From Tuctoria greenei (taxonomy: Eukaryota > Streptophyta > Magnoliopsida > Poales > Poaceae): a stretch of DNA of 64,000 nt. The translations under genes and the position numbers were made by a program. Positions 1-9,990 of the stretch are shown here, piece by piece. Location: NCBI GenBank assembly GCA_036927565.1, contig JAYESD010000008.1, forward strand, positions 20,106,100 to 20,170,099, given 5' to 3'. The notes under the pieces are model-generated. The model searched no databases, was not told where the DNA came from, and saw nothing but the letters and a program-made list of their open reading frames with translations. The first letter of the stretch is position 1. The number at the start of each line of letters is the position of its first letter.

Positions 1-86
1 GAGACAAGGGATTACATCTGGAGACAAGGGATTACAAAATTGAGGAAGAAGAAGAGAAAATACAAGTGAGAATTACAGAGATGGTC

Positions 87-3000
87 CTAGACCCTATGGA
101 AGAATTGGGCGACCTTCTGGGCAACCTCCGATACGCTGGCTCGGGTAGCTTCGCCTTCTCCTTCGACGGGGCCTTCAAGCACCGGGTCCAAAGGAAATTG
201 GGAGCTCCGACTGGTGTAGCACGTCAGCACGTACTCTGCGACGTTCTTCGCCAGGGATTGCCCCTCAACCTCCAGTTGGTCCGCGATGACATCGCCCACC
301 TTGGAGAGCTTGCTACCTGCTGTGCTCAACGCCTGCAGCGCCAGGTCCGGCTCCGGCTCCGGATCATCTGGGCGCACGGGGCTGAAACCCATCGGTGTCA
401 GCGCGTCGTTGGCCTTGCCCAGGAACTCGCTAATCTGTAGGGAGTCCGCAGTCCTCAAGCCCTTCATCTCTTCCAAGGATCTCCTGGCCGCCGTCAGTTC
501 AAAATTCTCACGGGTGAGGCGCTCAACTTCTTTGGCGTTTTGCTGAATCTTTTCAGCAACCCGCCTCTCGAGTTTCCCGAGCTCCTCCTCCCGGAGGTGG
601 ATCTTGTTCCGGCAGTCAACCAGGTCCTTCTCCCTACCCTTCACTTTCTTCTCCCGTGCAACAAGGGCACACTCTTATTCGTAGAGTTCCTGCCCTCGCA
701 CCCAGGTCTTCTCCTCTTCCTCTTGGCAGCGCTCTTCCAATTTTTGGCGCGCTCCTTGAGGCCCTTGTCAGCCAGAGCCACTTTCTCGGCGAGTTCCTCT
801 TCCCTCCTCAAGACATCATCTCGCAGCTCAAGGAGTTTCTGCTCTTCATCCTCGAGCCGTTTCTCCCTCTCTTCAAGTGCCTCTCGGCGCTTGATGAGTG
901 CAGTGTTAATGGCCTCCAGCTTTTCATGGCGTTCCTCGGCCGCACTGTTGGCTGCTTTGGCCTGATTGTAAATTTCCTGGGACTAAGCGTCGAGGGCCCG
1001 AGTCATACTCTCCCTGTCATCCAGCAACTTGCCCCAGTACTCCAGGCGGATCTTCTCCCGTTTGATCCACTCCTTGTCATCCGCTAGCCTCGATTGCACC
1101 AGCTTGGTCCCGAAGTAGAGCCGGTTACGCCACTGCCTAAGGGTTTGGCGCTCCTCTTCAAGAGCCTTGCTGTCGTGGAAGAAGGCCAGTTGGACTTGAC
1201 GCAGACTGGAACATGCATTGTCAATAGAAAGCGACAAAGGGATGGGTTCCGGACCTGCTGGGGTCTCCTCCGCTGGTTCCAACGAGTCTTCAGATACAAA
1301 AATGGGGTCCCACTCCACGAGAGTGGACCCCTGAGTTTCCAAGGCACTAGGGCCGTCCTCCGGGATGGCCTCAGTTGCCATCAAAGAAAGCCCCACCGCC
1401 AAGTCTTCGTTCATCCCCTCGGGCAGGGGGCCAGCGACTTCGCTTGGGCACTCCAGCTCGGCCGCAGGTACCTCCGACGTCGTCGCTTCCGGAGCAGGAG
1501 CCGTCGCTGGCTCCGGTCTGGGAACCTCTTCCGAGGGAGGCTCAAGCTCCGTCACCTCTTCAACAACCGGCTCAGAAGCCGGAAGATCTTCAACTTCGAC
1601 CGACCCTGTGACCGGAGCTCCAACAATGACCGGCTCAGCAGCCGGCGCTTCGGAAGTAACTGGCTCAACTGCCGGAACTACCTCAACTTCCGGCTCGCAT
1701 GCCGGGGCTTCAGTCACCTCCAGCTCAACCGCTGGGGCTTCAATAATTTCCGGCTCAGAGGCCGGGATTACTACTTCCTCCAGCTCAACAACCGGAGCTT
1801 CCATCATCGCAGCACCAGGACCCGGAGCTTCAACCTCCGGGACAGGTGCCGCTGGCGTGTCTTCACTCCCGTGGTCCGGCGCTACCACGGGAACTTCTGG
1901 GGACGAGTCGAGGTCCATGACCACGACAGCCAGCGTCGGAGCTGTCGCAGCCTCAGCCACCACTTGGGGTGGCACCGGAACAGGAGCAGAAGCTCCCATC
2001 CTCACGGCCTCAAACATTGTGGCTGAGGGTGGAGCCTCACTCCCTTTCTTGGGGACGCTGCAGATGATGAACAAAGAAAATTAACAAACAGTTGCTACAA
2101 TTAAAATAATTGTCCAAGGTAGAGATTAAAAATTACCTTGGGAGGCTTCTGCACCAGCTTGCGCGGAACCTTTTTCTCGGGCATTCTGGGCTGGCCATAG
2201 TTGGCGTAGAAGCTCCGGAAGGCCCCCCGGAACTTGTCGCGGCCACGGGCGTTTCCTGGGTCGAGGCTCTCCTTGATCGGGAAGAACCCCCGGACCTGGA
2301 GGCCTCCACCGGCCCAGGTGCCGGAGCCGCGCGCCCGGAGCTAACACCCCGGGAGGATCCCACCGCAGGAACAGACGCGCTCCATGAGGACCCCACTGCA
2401 GGAATGGTCTCGTTCCGAGAGGACCCCATTACGGGGACGGTCGCCACGGTGGTAGAAGACCTTCCCCTCCGGGGAGAAGGAACCGAGGCGGAAGTAGCGG
2501 ACCTGACGGACCTCCCGTCGGCATGCTGCAGCTTCCTCTTCCGGCTCTCTGGTTCATCCGCCAGCTCCTTGCCCTTGCTGACGACCTCGACCCTTGGCTT
2601 TGGGGCAGGGACGGAGCCATCTTCAGGCATTCCGGGGATCGCCACCCGGGTGGTTGATCTTCTCTCGACGACACCAAGGTCGTCAAGTACGGGCATCTTT
2701 CGCCGGAGCTCCCTGCTGAACTCCACTTCCATGTTCAGGGGAAGAAAGGCCGACGGGGGAGTCAAGTCATCACCGTCGACATCGATGTCGTGCTGGAATT
2801 TCTTGAGGTGGAACTCCAAGGCTCTCCCTACCATGTTGGACTTCAACCCGGTCTCAACCCGGTCGTCGTCCATCACACTGTTGAGGGCCCAAGCGAGCTT
2901 CTCCCTCCTCTTCAGCGGCGCGCACCTGTTGACCAGGAAATTGCAAAATACCGCCTGAGGAGTCAATCCTCCCTCCACGCATTGGCGGATCCTGGTCAAA

Positions 3001-3586
3001 GTAGGATTGAAGGCTTTAGCTAGCACCATAGCTTCACTCCAGATCGTCGTGTCGATGCTGGGCAGACCATCGGGCAGCTCCAGCCTCTCGTGCTCCTCCA
3101 CCCTGACGACTATCCAGTCTTTCTTCCAGTCATCCCACTTCCCAGAGGGAAACGGCCGGAGGTACTTGAATGGGCACTTCTTGCGCTTCACGAAGTAGTA
3201 GAAGCCAAGGTACTCATTGCTCCGGCCGGTGGTGTGGATGGTGAAGAAGGTCCGGAAGAGTTCAATGCAGGGGGGATGCCCACCCACATCTCACAGAAGT
3301 GGACGAAGATGGATACGAGGAGAATGGAGTGAGGGCCAAGGTGGTATAGCTGCAGACCATAGAAGTCTAGCAGCATCAAGAAAAAGGAATAAAAAGGCGG
3401 GATCAACCCCACCATGGCGTACGAAGAAAAGTACACCATTTCGCCAGCGTGCTCCTTCTCGAAGGGGAGCTCTCCGCCGGCACGGACTGAGCGGTTGAAG
3501 AAGTCCGAGGACCACCCCATGAGGGCCCGGACCTTCTTCAAATCGCCGTCGGTCTTCAAGCGACTCTCGCGGAGACCCAACTCCAT
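87..3586 (-). pseudogene. antisense accessory gene of Tat element (PF04195-like domain plus coiled coil), copy 1
   Basis: This is a broken gene between pol and the 3' LTR, antisense to the element. The ATG at 3586 opens MELGLRESRL. The N-terminal part has the grass 'putative gypsy type transposon' signature (FYGLQLYHLGPHSI, then IFVHFCEMWVGIPP), which I assign to PF04195. A basic patch (ESRKRKLQ) and a Pro/Glu repeat follow, then a long Glu/Lys/Arg-rich coiled coil ending QKVAQFFHRV. A 79-bp intron lies at 2058-2136. Breaks: a frame change near 3270 in six C, a TAG at 983-985, a 1-base deletion near 745 relative to copy 2, and a TAA near 675. Accessory ORFs, some antisense, are known in Tat elements such as maize Grande; the role is unknown. 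The basic patch suggests a nuclear protein, by inference. Confidence 0.75.
2058..2136 (-). other. intron in accessory gene, copy 1
   Basis: On the minus strand the exon ends CCAAG and the intron begins GTAATTTTTAATC; it ends CATCATCTGCAG before CGTCCCC. Removing it joins two open frames (LPS/VPKKGSEAPP). The same intron with the same borders is in copy 2 at 7941-8018. Splicing is inferred from the borders and the restored frame. Confidence 0.75.
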
Positions 3587-4103
3587 CGCGGCACGGCTAG
3601 GCAAGAGAAGAAGAGCGAAGCACGAGTTGGGAGTTTGAGCACAAGATCAGATGAGAGACGTAAAGAACTCCCGACGGTGCGCGCTTTCCTTCTTAAGTAA
3701 GCCCTCGCAACGCTTGGATGGAAACCGCAGGAAAATCGAAGATACCATTCAAAAATTCCACCCAGCCGATGACAAGAGGGCCCGGGACCACCCCGACGAT
3801 CAAGTCGAGGCTCTTACCCAGGCGAACGGTTGTCATCACGAGGCGAGAAACCCAAAGGCGGCGGCCTGACAAGGCGCGCGGAACCGATACGGTTTTCATA
3901 TCGGGAACCGGTGACCTTCAATTGCGTGAGATCCGCACATCAAAGATCTGATCTGCCGCGCGGGGTGCGACACGCGGCGGGGATCTAACTATAAATCCCT
4001 GCCAACGGCACCTTCAAAGACCCTTGAAGACTCAGTTCAAGAGTCGCGAGGATGGACCCACCTCCGGCGGAATGACTTCACTTCAGTGATCTTCCCCGGA
4101 GGT
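3587..4103 (-). other. upstream region of accessory gene, copy 1
   Basis: This is non-coding space between the accessory ATG and the polypurine tract, and it should hold the promoter and 5' leader of the antisense gene. Copy 2 has the counterpart at 5989-6490. A TATAAAT near 3989 lies on the plus strand, the wrong strand for this gene. No convincing minus-strand TATA box is seen. Confidence 0.4.
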
Positions 4104-4119
4104 AGGTCCAGGGGGCCAC
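4104..4119 (+). other. polypurine tract of Tat copy 1
   Basis: The purine-rich stretch AGGTCCAGGGGGCCAC directly abuts the TGTCGG start of the 3' LTR. Its complement abuts the 3' LTR of copy 2 at 5973. This is the expected plus-strand primer site for reverse transcription. Confidence 0.75.
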
Positions 4120-4978
4120 TGTCGGTACCCTAGAAACCGTACACCCCTTGAGGTTAAAAAGAACTCAAAGAAAAGTCATCTACTTGGTTTGAAGACCCTC
4201 GGGGGCCCACATGTCAGACATAACTGGACCCGCTTCTCCAACATGGTTAATCCCTGGGTCGCCACGTGTACTACCAAACCGGAGCTACCGCCCACAAGGG
4301 GGAAGCTCCGGGCCATGTACCGAAATGGCACCTCCGGACTTAACCCCAGACCGAGAGAAGCTCCGGACCTGACACGTGTCGGGTAGCCCCAGAGCTACCT
4401 GTTTCCCACAGTATGCTCCGGAGCTGCCACGTGTCCAACCGTCGGATCTTCAACCCCTAACCTCCGGAAGACCCCGCAATGGCTCCAGATCTTCAATGGG
4501 GAATCAAGGACTTCAAGACCCGATTAAGTGTCATTAATACCATATTAATGACACTTAAACGAACGATCTTAACACCAGTAACGGTGTTGTCAAAGCCCGT
4601 TACAGGGTCATTAAGTGCAATTAAACGTGTATCAATACTAGTAACCGCCGGGGCCACATGTCGGGCCAGGCTAACCTGTAACGGCCTGCCCTTGTACTAT
4701 AAAAGGACAGGTCGACGATACACGTGGGAGACACACATACGTACACACGGGAGACACACACGCCTCATACGCTCGTCACAAGCTCATACTGCTAATACAA
4801 CACCAACACACCCGTGGAGTAGGGTATTACGCTCAGGCGGCCCGAACCACGTAAATTCTTGTGTCTCCTGTGTCAATTCTTATTCACCTTCTTAAATCTC
4901 CGCGCGCCCACACCGAACATCAAACTCCCCTATCACTTTAGTAGTGTAGGGAGATCTGCCGGTTCCAAACCGCCGACA
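4120..4978 (+). repeat. 3' LTR of Tat copy 1 (859 bp)
   Basis: It starts TGTCGGTACCCTAG and ends AACCGCCGACA, so it has TG..CA ends and a TGTCGG/CCGACA terminal inverted repeat. It aligns along its length with the reverse complement of 5124-5972 and 17245-18093. It contains TATAAAA at 4698-4704 and the U5 motif CCGAACCACGTAAA near 4842. Confidence 0.9.
4698..4704 (+). promoter_or_regulatory. TATA box of LTR promoter (Tat copy 1)
   Basis: TATAAAA lies in the context TACTATAAAAGGACAG in the middle of the LTR, the usual place for the U3/R boundary. The same box is intact in the 3' LTR of copy 2 but altered in its 5' LTR. Confidence 0.6.
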
Positions 4979-5123
4979 ATATTTATGTGAAGTAAATCCA
5001 TCATAAACCATGTAACCATCATAATACCAGTCCATAAATCACCATTACCAATAACCATAATCAATGTCATAAACCATAATTCCATCCCATAACTATAACC
5101 ATAATCATAACCATAACCATAAC
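4979..5123 (-). repeat. fragment of Tekay/Del-like LTR between the two Tat copies; CCATAA-rich
   Basis: This 145-bp stretch is rich in imperfect CCATAA words. Its last bases ATAAC are repeated directly after copy 2 at 18094, and the sequence after 18094 continues with the same CATAACC-like words. The two pieces are therefore one older sequence split by the insertion of copy 2. That sequence is read here as an LTR on the minus strand, starting at 20281. Confidence 0.6.
5119..5123. repeat. target-site duplication (left) of Tat copy 2, ATAAC
   Basis: ATAAC directly precedes the LTR start at 5124 and is repeated exactly after the other LTR at 18094-18098. A 5-bp duplication fits Ty3/gypsy integration. 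Confidence 0.85.
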
Positions 5124-5972
5124 TGTCGGTGGTTGGAACCGGCAGATCTCCCTACACTACTAAAGTGATAGGGGAGTTTGATGTTCGGTGTGGGCGCGCG
5201 GAGATTCAAGAAGGTGAATGGGAGTTTGACACAGGAGACACAAGAATTTACGTGGTTCGGGCCGCCTGAGCGTAATACCCTACTCCACGGATGTGTTGGT
5301 GTTGTATTAGCAGTAAGAGCTTGGCACAAGTGTATGGGGCACGTATGATTGTCCGTCAACGTCCGTGTGTGTATCGTCGGCCTGTCCTTTTATAGTACAA
5401 GGGCAGGCCGTTACAAGTTAGCCTGGCCCGACATGTGGCCCCGGCGGTTACTAGTATTGATACACGCTTAATTGCTCTTAATGATCCTGTAATGGGCTTT
5501 GACAGTACCGTTACTGGTGTTAAGATTGTCCATTTCAGTGTCATTAATATGGCATTAATGACACTTAATCGGGTCTTGAAGTCCTTGGCTCTGCTTGGAA
5601 GATCCGGAGCTGTTTCAGGGTCTTCCGGAGGTTAGAAGCTGAAGATCCGACGATTGGACACGTGGCAGCTCCGGAGCTTGCTGTGGGAAACAGGTAGCTC
5701 CGGGGCTACCAGACACGTGTCAAGTCCAGAGCTTCTCTCGGTCTGGGGTTAAGTCCGTAGGTGCCGTTTCGGTACGTGGCCCGGAGCTTCCCCCTTGTGG
5801 GCGGTAGCTCCAGTTTGGTTGTACACGTGGCGACCCAGTGGTTAACCATGTTGGAGAAGCGGGTCCAGTTATGTCTGACATGCGGGCCTTCGAGGGTCTT
5901 CAAACCAAGTAGATGATTTTCGTTTGAGATCTTTATAACCTCAAGGGGTGTACGGTTTCTAGGATGCCGACA
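5124..5972 (-). repeat. 3' LTR of Tat copy 2 (849 bp)
   Basis: On the plus strand it begins TGTCGGTGGTTGG and ends AGGATGCCGACA. It matches 17245-18093 almost completely and copy-1 LTR 4120-4978 in reverse complement. The TATA box on the minus strand is intact (5388-5394). Confidence 0.93.
5388..5394 (-). promoter_or_regulatory. TATA box in 3' LTR of Tat copy 2
   Basis: The plus strand reads TTTTATA, that is TATAAAA on the minus strand, in the same context as in copy 1. A transcript starting here would read outward, leftwards through the spacer and into copy 1. Confidence 0.55.
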
Positions 5973-5988
5973 GTGGCCCCCTGGACCT
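5973..5988 (-). other. polypurine tract of Tat copy 2
   Basis: The plus strand reads GTGGCCCCCTGGACCT, the complement of the tract seen before the LTR of copy 1, and it directly abuts the 3' LTR. This defines the LTR border and the orientation. Confidence 0.75.
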
Positions 5989-6490
5989 ACCTCCGGGGAA
6001 GTCATTCCGCCGGAGGTGGGTCCATCTTTGCGACCTTTGAACTGAGTCTTCAAGGGTCTTTGAGGGTGCCGTTGGCAAGGACTTGGAATTAAATTCTCAC
6101 CACGTGGCGTATACCGGTGCGGCAGATGAGATCTTTGGCGTGCGGATCTCACGCAATTGAAGGTCGCCGGTTCCCGATACGGAAACCGTATCGGTTCCGT
6201 GCACCTTGTCAGGCCAACGCCTTTGGGTTTCCCGCCTCGTGATGACAACCGTTCGCCTGGGTAATAGCCTTGACTTGATCGTCGGGGTGGTCCCGGGCCC
6301 TCTAGTCATCGGCTGGGTGAAATTTTTGGGTGGTACCTTCGACTCCCTTTCGTTTCCATCCGAGCGGCACGAGGGCTTACTTAAGAAGGAAAGTGCGCAC
6401 CGTCAGGAGTTCTTTACGCCTCTCATCTGTTCTTGCGATCAAACTCCCAACTTGTGCTTAGATTTTCTTCTCTTGCCTAGCTGTGCTGCG
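5989..6490 (+). other. upstream region of accessory gene, copy 2
   Basis: This is the probable promoter and leader of the antisense accessory gene, homologous to 3587-4103. The frame upstream of the ATG at 6491 is open from 6206, but the matching stretch of copy 1 is interrupted by stops, so I treat it as untranslated. No clear TATA box was found. Confidence 0.4.
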
Positions 6491-9400
6491 ATGGAGTTGG
6501 GTCTCCGTGAGAGTCGCTTGAAGACCGACGGCGACTTGAAGAAGGTCTGGGCCCTCATGGGGTGGTCCTCGGACTTCTTCAACCGCTCAGTCCGTGCCAT
6601 CGGAGAGCTCCCCTTCGAGAAGGAGCACGCCGGCGAAATGGTGTACTTTTCCTCGTACGCCATGGTGGGGTTGATCCCGCCTTTCTCTTCCTTTTTCTTG
6701 ATGCTGCTAGACTTCTATGGTCTGCAGCTATACCACCTTGGCCCTCACTCCATTCTCCTCGTGTCTATCTTTGTCCACTTCTGTGAGATGTGGGTGGGCA
6801 TCCCCCCTGCATCGAACTCTTCCGGACCTTCTTCACCGTCCACACCACCGACCGGAGCAATGAGTACCTTGGCTTCTACTACTTTGTGAAGCGCAAGAAG
6901 TGCCCATTCAAGTACCTCCGGTCGTTTCCTTCTGGGAAGTGGGATGACTAGAAGAAAGATTGGATATTCGTCAGGGTGGAGGAGCACGAGAGGTTGGAGT
7001 TGCCCGACGGTCTGCCCGGCATCGACACGACGATCTGGAGTGAAGCTCCGGTGCTGGAGGAAGCTTTCAACCCCGCCTTGACCAGGATCCGCCAATGCGT
7101 GGAGGGAGGATTGACTCCTCAGGCGGTATTTTGCAATTTCCTGGTCAACAGGTGGGCGCCGCTGAAGAGGAGGGAGAAGCTCGCTTGGGCCCTCAACAGC
7201 GTGATGGACGAGGACCGGGTTGAGACCGGGTTGAAGTCCAACATGGCAGGGAGAACCTTGGAGTTCCACCTCAAGAAATTTCAGCACGGCATCGACGTCG
7301 ACGGTGATGACTTGACTCCCCCGTCGTCCTTCCTCCCTCTGAACATGGAAGTGGAGTTCAGCAGGGAGCTTCGGCGAAAGATGCCCGTACTTGACGACCT
7401 TGGTGTCGTCGAGAGAATATTGACCACCCGGGTGGCGATCCCTGGAATGCCCGAAGATGGCCCCGTCCCTGCCCCAAAGCCAAGGGTCGAGGTCGTCGAC
7501 AAGGGCAAGGAACTGGCGGATGAACCAGAGAGCCGGAAGAGGAAGCTGCAGCATGCCGACGGAAGGTCCGTCAGGCCTCCTACTTCCGCCTCGGTTCTTT
7601 CTCCCCGGAGGGGAAGGTCTTCTACCACCGCGGCGACTATCCCCGTAGTGGGGTCCTTCCGAAACGATACCGTTCCTGCAGTGGGGTCCTTCCGGAGCGC
7701 ATCCATTCCCGTGGTGGGATCCTCCTGGGGTGCTAGCTCCGGGCGCACGACTCCGGCACCTGGGACGGTAGGAGCATCCAGGTCGGGGGGTTCTTCCCGA
7801 TCGAGGAGAGCCTCGACCCGGGAAATGCCCGTGACTGCGACAAGTTCCGGGGGGCCTTCTGGAGCTTCTACGCCGACCGTGGCCAGCCCGGAACGTCCAG
7901 GAAAAAGGTTCCGCGCAAGCTGGTGCGGAAGCCTTCCAAGGTAATTTTTAATCTTTACCTTGGTTAACTATTTAATTGCAGCAACTGTTTGTTAATTTTC
8001 TTCATTCATCATCTGCAGCGTCCCCAAGAAGGGGAGTGAGGCTCCACCCTCAGCCACAGTGTCTGAGGCCATGAGGGTGGGAGCTTCTGCTCCTGTCCCG
8101 GTGCCGCCTCAAGTGGTGGCTGAGGCTGCGACAGCTCCGGCGCCGGCTGTCGTGGTCATGGACCTCGACTTGTCCCCAGAAGTTCCCGTGGTAGCGCCGG
8201 ACCACGGGAGTGAAGACATGCCAGCGACACCTGTCCTGGAGGTTGAAGCTCCGGGTCCTGGTGCTGCGATGATGGAAGCTCTGGCTGTTGAGCCGGAGGA
8301 AGTAGTAGTCCCGGCCTCGGAGCCGGAAATTGTCGAAGCCCCGGCGGGTGAGCCGGAGGTGACTGAAGCCCCGGCATGCGAGCCGGAAGTTGAGGTAGTT
8401 CCGGCAGTTGAGCTGGCTACCTTCGAAGCACTGGCCGTTGAGCCGGTTATTGTTGGAGCTCCGGTCACAGGGCCGATTGAAGATGAAAACCTTCCGGCGC
8501 CTGAGCCGGTGGTTGAAGTGGTGATGGAGCTCGAACCTCCCTCGGAAGAGGTGCCCAAACCGGAGCCAGTAGCTGCTCCTGCTCCGAAAGCGACGACGTC
8601 GGAGGTACCTGCGGCCGAGCCGGAGTGCCCAAGCGAAGTCGCTGGCCCCCTGCCCGAGGAGGTGAACGAATACTTGGCGGCGGGGCCTTCTTCGATGGCG
8701 ACTGAGGCCATCCCGGAGGACGGCCCTAGTGCCATGGAAGCTTAGGGGTCCACTCTCGTGGAGTGGGACCCTATTTCTGTATCTGAAAACCCGCTGGAAC
8801 CAGCGGAGGAGACTCCAGCAGGTCCGGAGCCCATCCCGCTGTCGAGGTCTATCGACAACGCCTGTTCCATTCCGCGTCAAGTCCAATTGGCCTTCTTCCA
8901 CGACAGCAAGGCTCTTGAAGAGGAGCGCCAAACCCTTAGGCAGTGGGGTAACCGGCTCTACTTCGAGACCAAGCTGGCGCAGTTGAGGCTAGCGGATGAC
9001 AAGGAGTGGATCAAGCGGGAGAAGACCCGCCTGGAGTACTGGGGCAAGTTGCTGGATGACAGGGAGAGCATGACTCAGGCCCTCGATGCTCAATCTCAGG
9101 AGATCTACAATCAGGCCAAATCTACCAATAACGCGGCCGATGCGCGTCACGAACAGCTTGAGGCCATTAACACTGCACTCATCAAGCGCCGAGAGGCACT
9201 TGAAGAGAGGGAGAAATGGCTCGAGAATGAAGAGTAGAAACTCCTTGAGTTGCGAGATGATGTCCTGAGGAGGGAAGAGGAGCTCGCCGAGAAAGTAGCT
9301 CTGGCTGACAAGGGCCTCGAGGAGCGCACCAAGAAATTGGAAGAGCGCTGCCAAGAGGAAGAGGAGAAGACCTGGGTGCGAGGGCAGGAACTCTACGAAC

Positions 9401-9990
9401 ATGAGTGTGCCCTTGTTGCCTGGGAGAAAAAAGTGAAGGCTAGGGACAAGGACCTGGTTGACCGCCGAAACAAGATCCACCTCCGGGAGGAGGAGCTCGG
9501 AAGACTTGAGAGGCGGGTCGCTGAAAAGATTCAGCAAAACGCCAAAGAAGTTGAGCGCCTCGCCCGTGAGAATTCTGAACTGACGGCGGCCAGGAGATCC
9601 CTGGAAGAGATGAAGAGCTTAAGGACTGCGGACTCCCTACAAATTTGGGAGTTCCTGGGCAAGGCCAACGACGCGCTGACTCCGATGGGTTTTAGCCCCG
9701 TGCGCCCGGATGATCCGGAGCCGGAGCCGGACCTTGCACTGCAGGCATTGAGCGCAGCAGGTAGCAAGCTCTCCAAGGTGGGTGATGTCATCGCGGACCA
9801 ACTGGAGGTTGAGAGGCAATCCCTGGCGAAGAACGTCGCAGAGTATGTGCTGACGTGCTACACCAGCCGGAACTCCCAATTTCCTCTGGACCCGGTGCTT
9901 GAAGGCCCCCTCGAAGGAGAAGGCGAAGCTACCCGAGCCAGCGTATCGGAGGTCGCCCAGAAGGTCGCCCAGTTCTTCCATAGGGTCTAG
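6491..9990 (+). pseudogene. antisense accessory gene of Tat element (PF04195-like domain plus coiled coil), copy 2
   Basis: The gene opens at ATG 6491 (MELGLRESRL) and ends QKVAQFFHRV at 9990. Order: PF04195-like domain (6491 to about 7000, with FYGLQLYHLGPHSI and CEMWVGIPP), a conserved middle part, a basic ESRKRKLQ near 7536, a Ser/Thr/Gly-rich part, an intron at 7941-8018, a repeat of about 10 residues with APAxEPEVxE wording (8230-8620), and a coiled coil rich in Glu, Lys and Arg (8870-9640). Breaks: a frame change at the six-C run near 6804, TAG near 6949 (Trp in copy 1), TAG at 8743-8745 (Gln in copy 1), and TAG near 9235. About 1,100 residues are implied. It runs opposite to gag-pol, so it needs its own promoter. 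Function unknown; a nuclear role is only suggested by the basic patch. Confidence 0.8.
7941..8018 (+). other. intron in accessory gene, copy 2
   Basis: The exon ends CCAAG, the intron begins GTAATTTTTAATC and ends CATCATCTGCAG, and the next exon starts CGTCCCC. The intron contains in-frame stops. Joining the exons keeps the frame (LPS/VPKKGSEAPP). The 79-bp counterpart in copy 1 has the same borders. Confidence 0.78.

Larger units (their letters stand above)
1..4978 (+). mobile_element. Tat-lineage Ty3/gypsy retrotransposon, copy 1 (3' part only)
   Basis: This is the 3' end of an LTR retrotransposon that continues beyond the left edge. Seen: an antisense accessory gene on the minus strand (87-3586), a polypurine tract just before 4120, and a 3' LTR at 4120-4978 that begins TGTCGG and ends CCGACA. 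The whole segment is repeated in inverted orientation at 5124-10090, which belongs to the complete copy 2, and that gives the orientation and family. gag and pol are not in the window. The right flank is ATATT; the matching target duplication would be outside the window. The lineage is inferred from copy 2, which has two RNase H domains. Confidence 0.85.

Noticed and set aside
1365..2084. Long Ser/Thr/Gly/Ala-rich frame on the plus strand
   Set aside because: It is the complement of the acidic Pro/Glu repeat of the accessory gene, whose minus-strand frame has domain support and a homologue in copy 2.
4979..5123. CCATAA words as telomere- or satellite-like repeat
   Set aside because: Units are irregular, the stretch is short, and it continues after Tat copy 2 as part of one LTR-like sequence.
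8050..8931. Arg-rich frame on the minus strand
   Set aside because: Shadow of the accessory gene on the plus strand; composition is a result of codon bias in the repeat.
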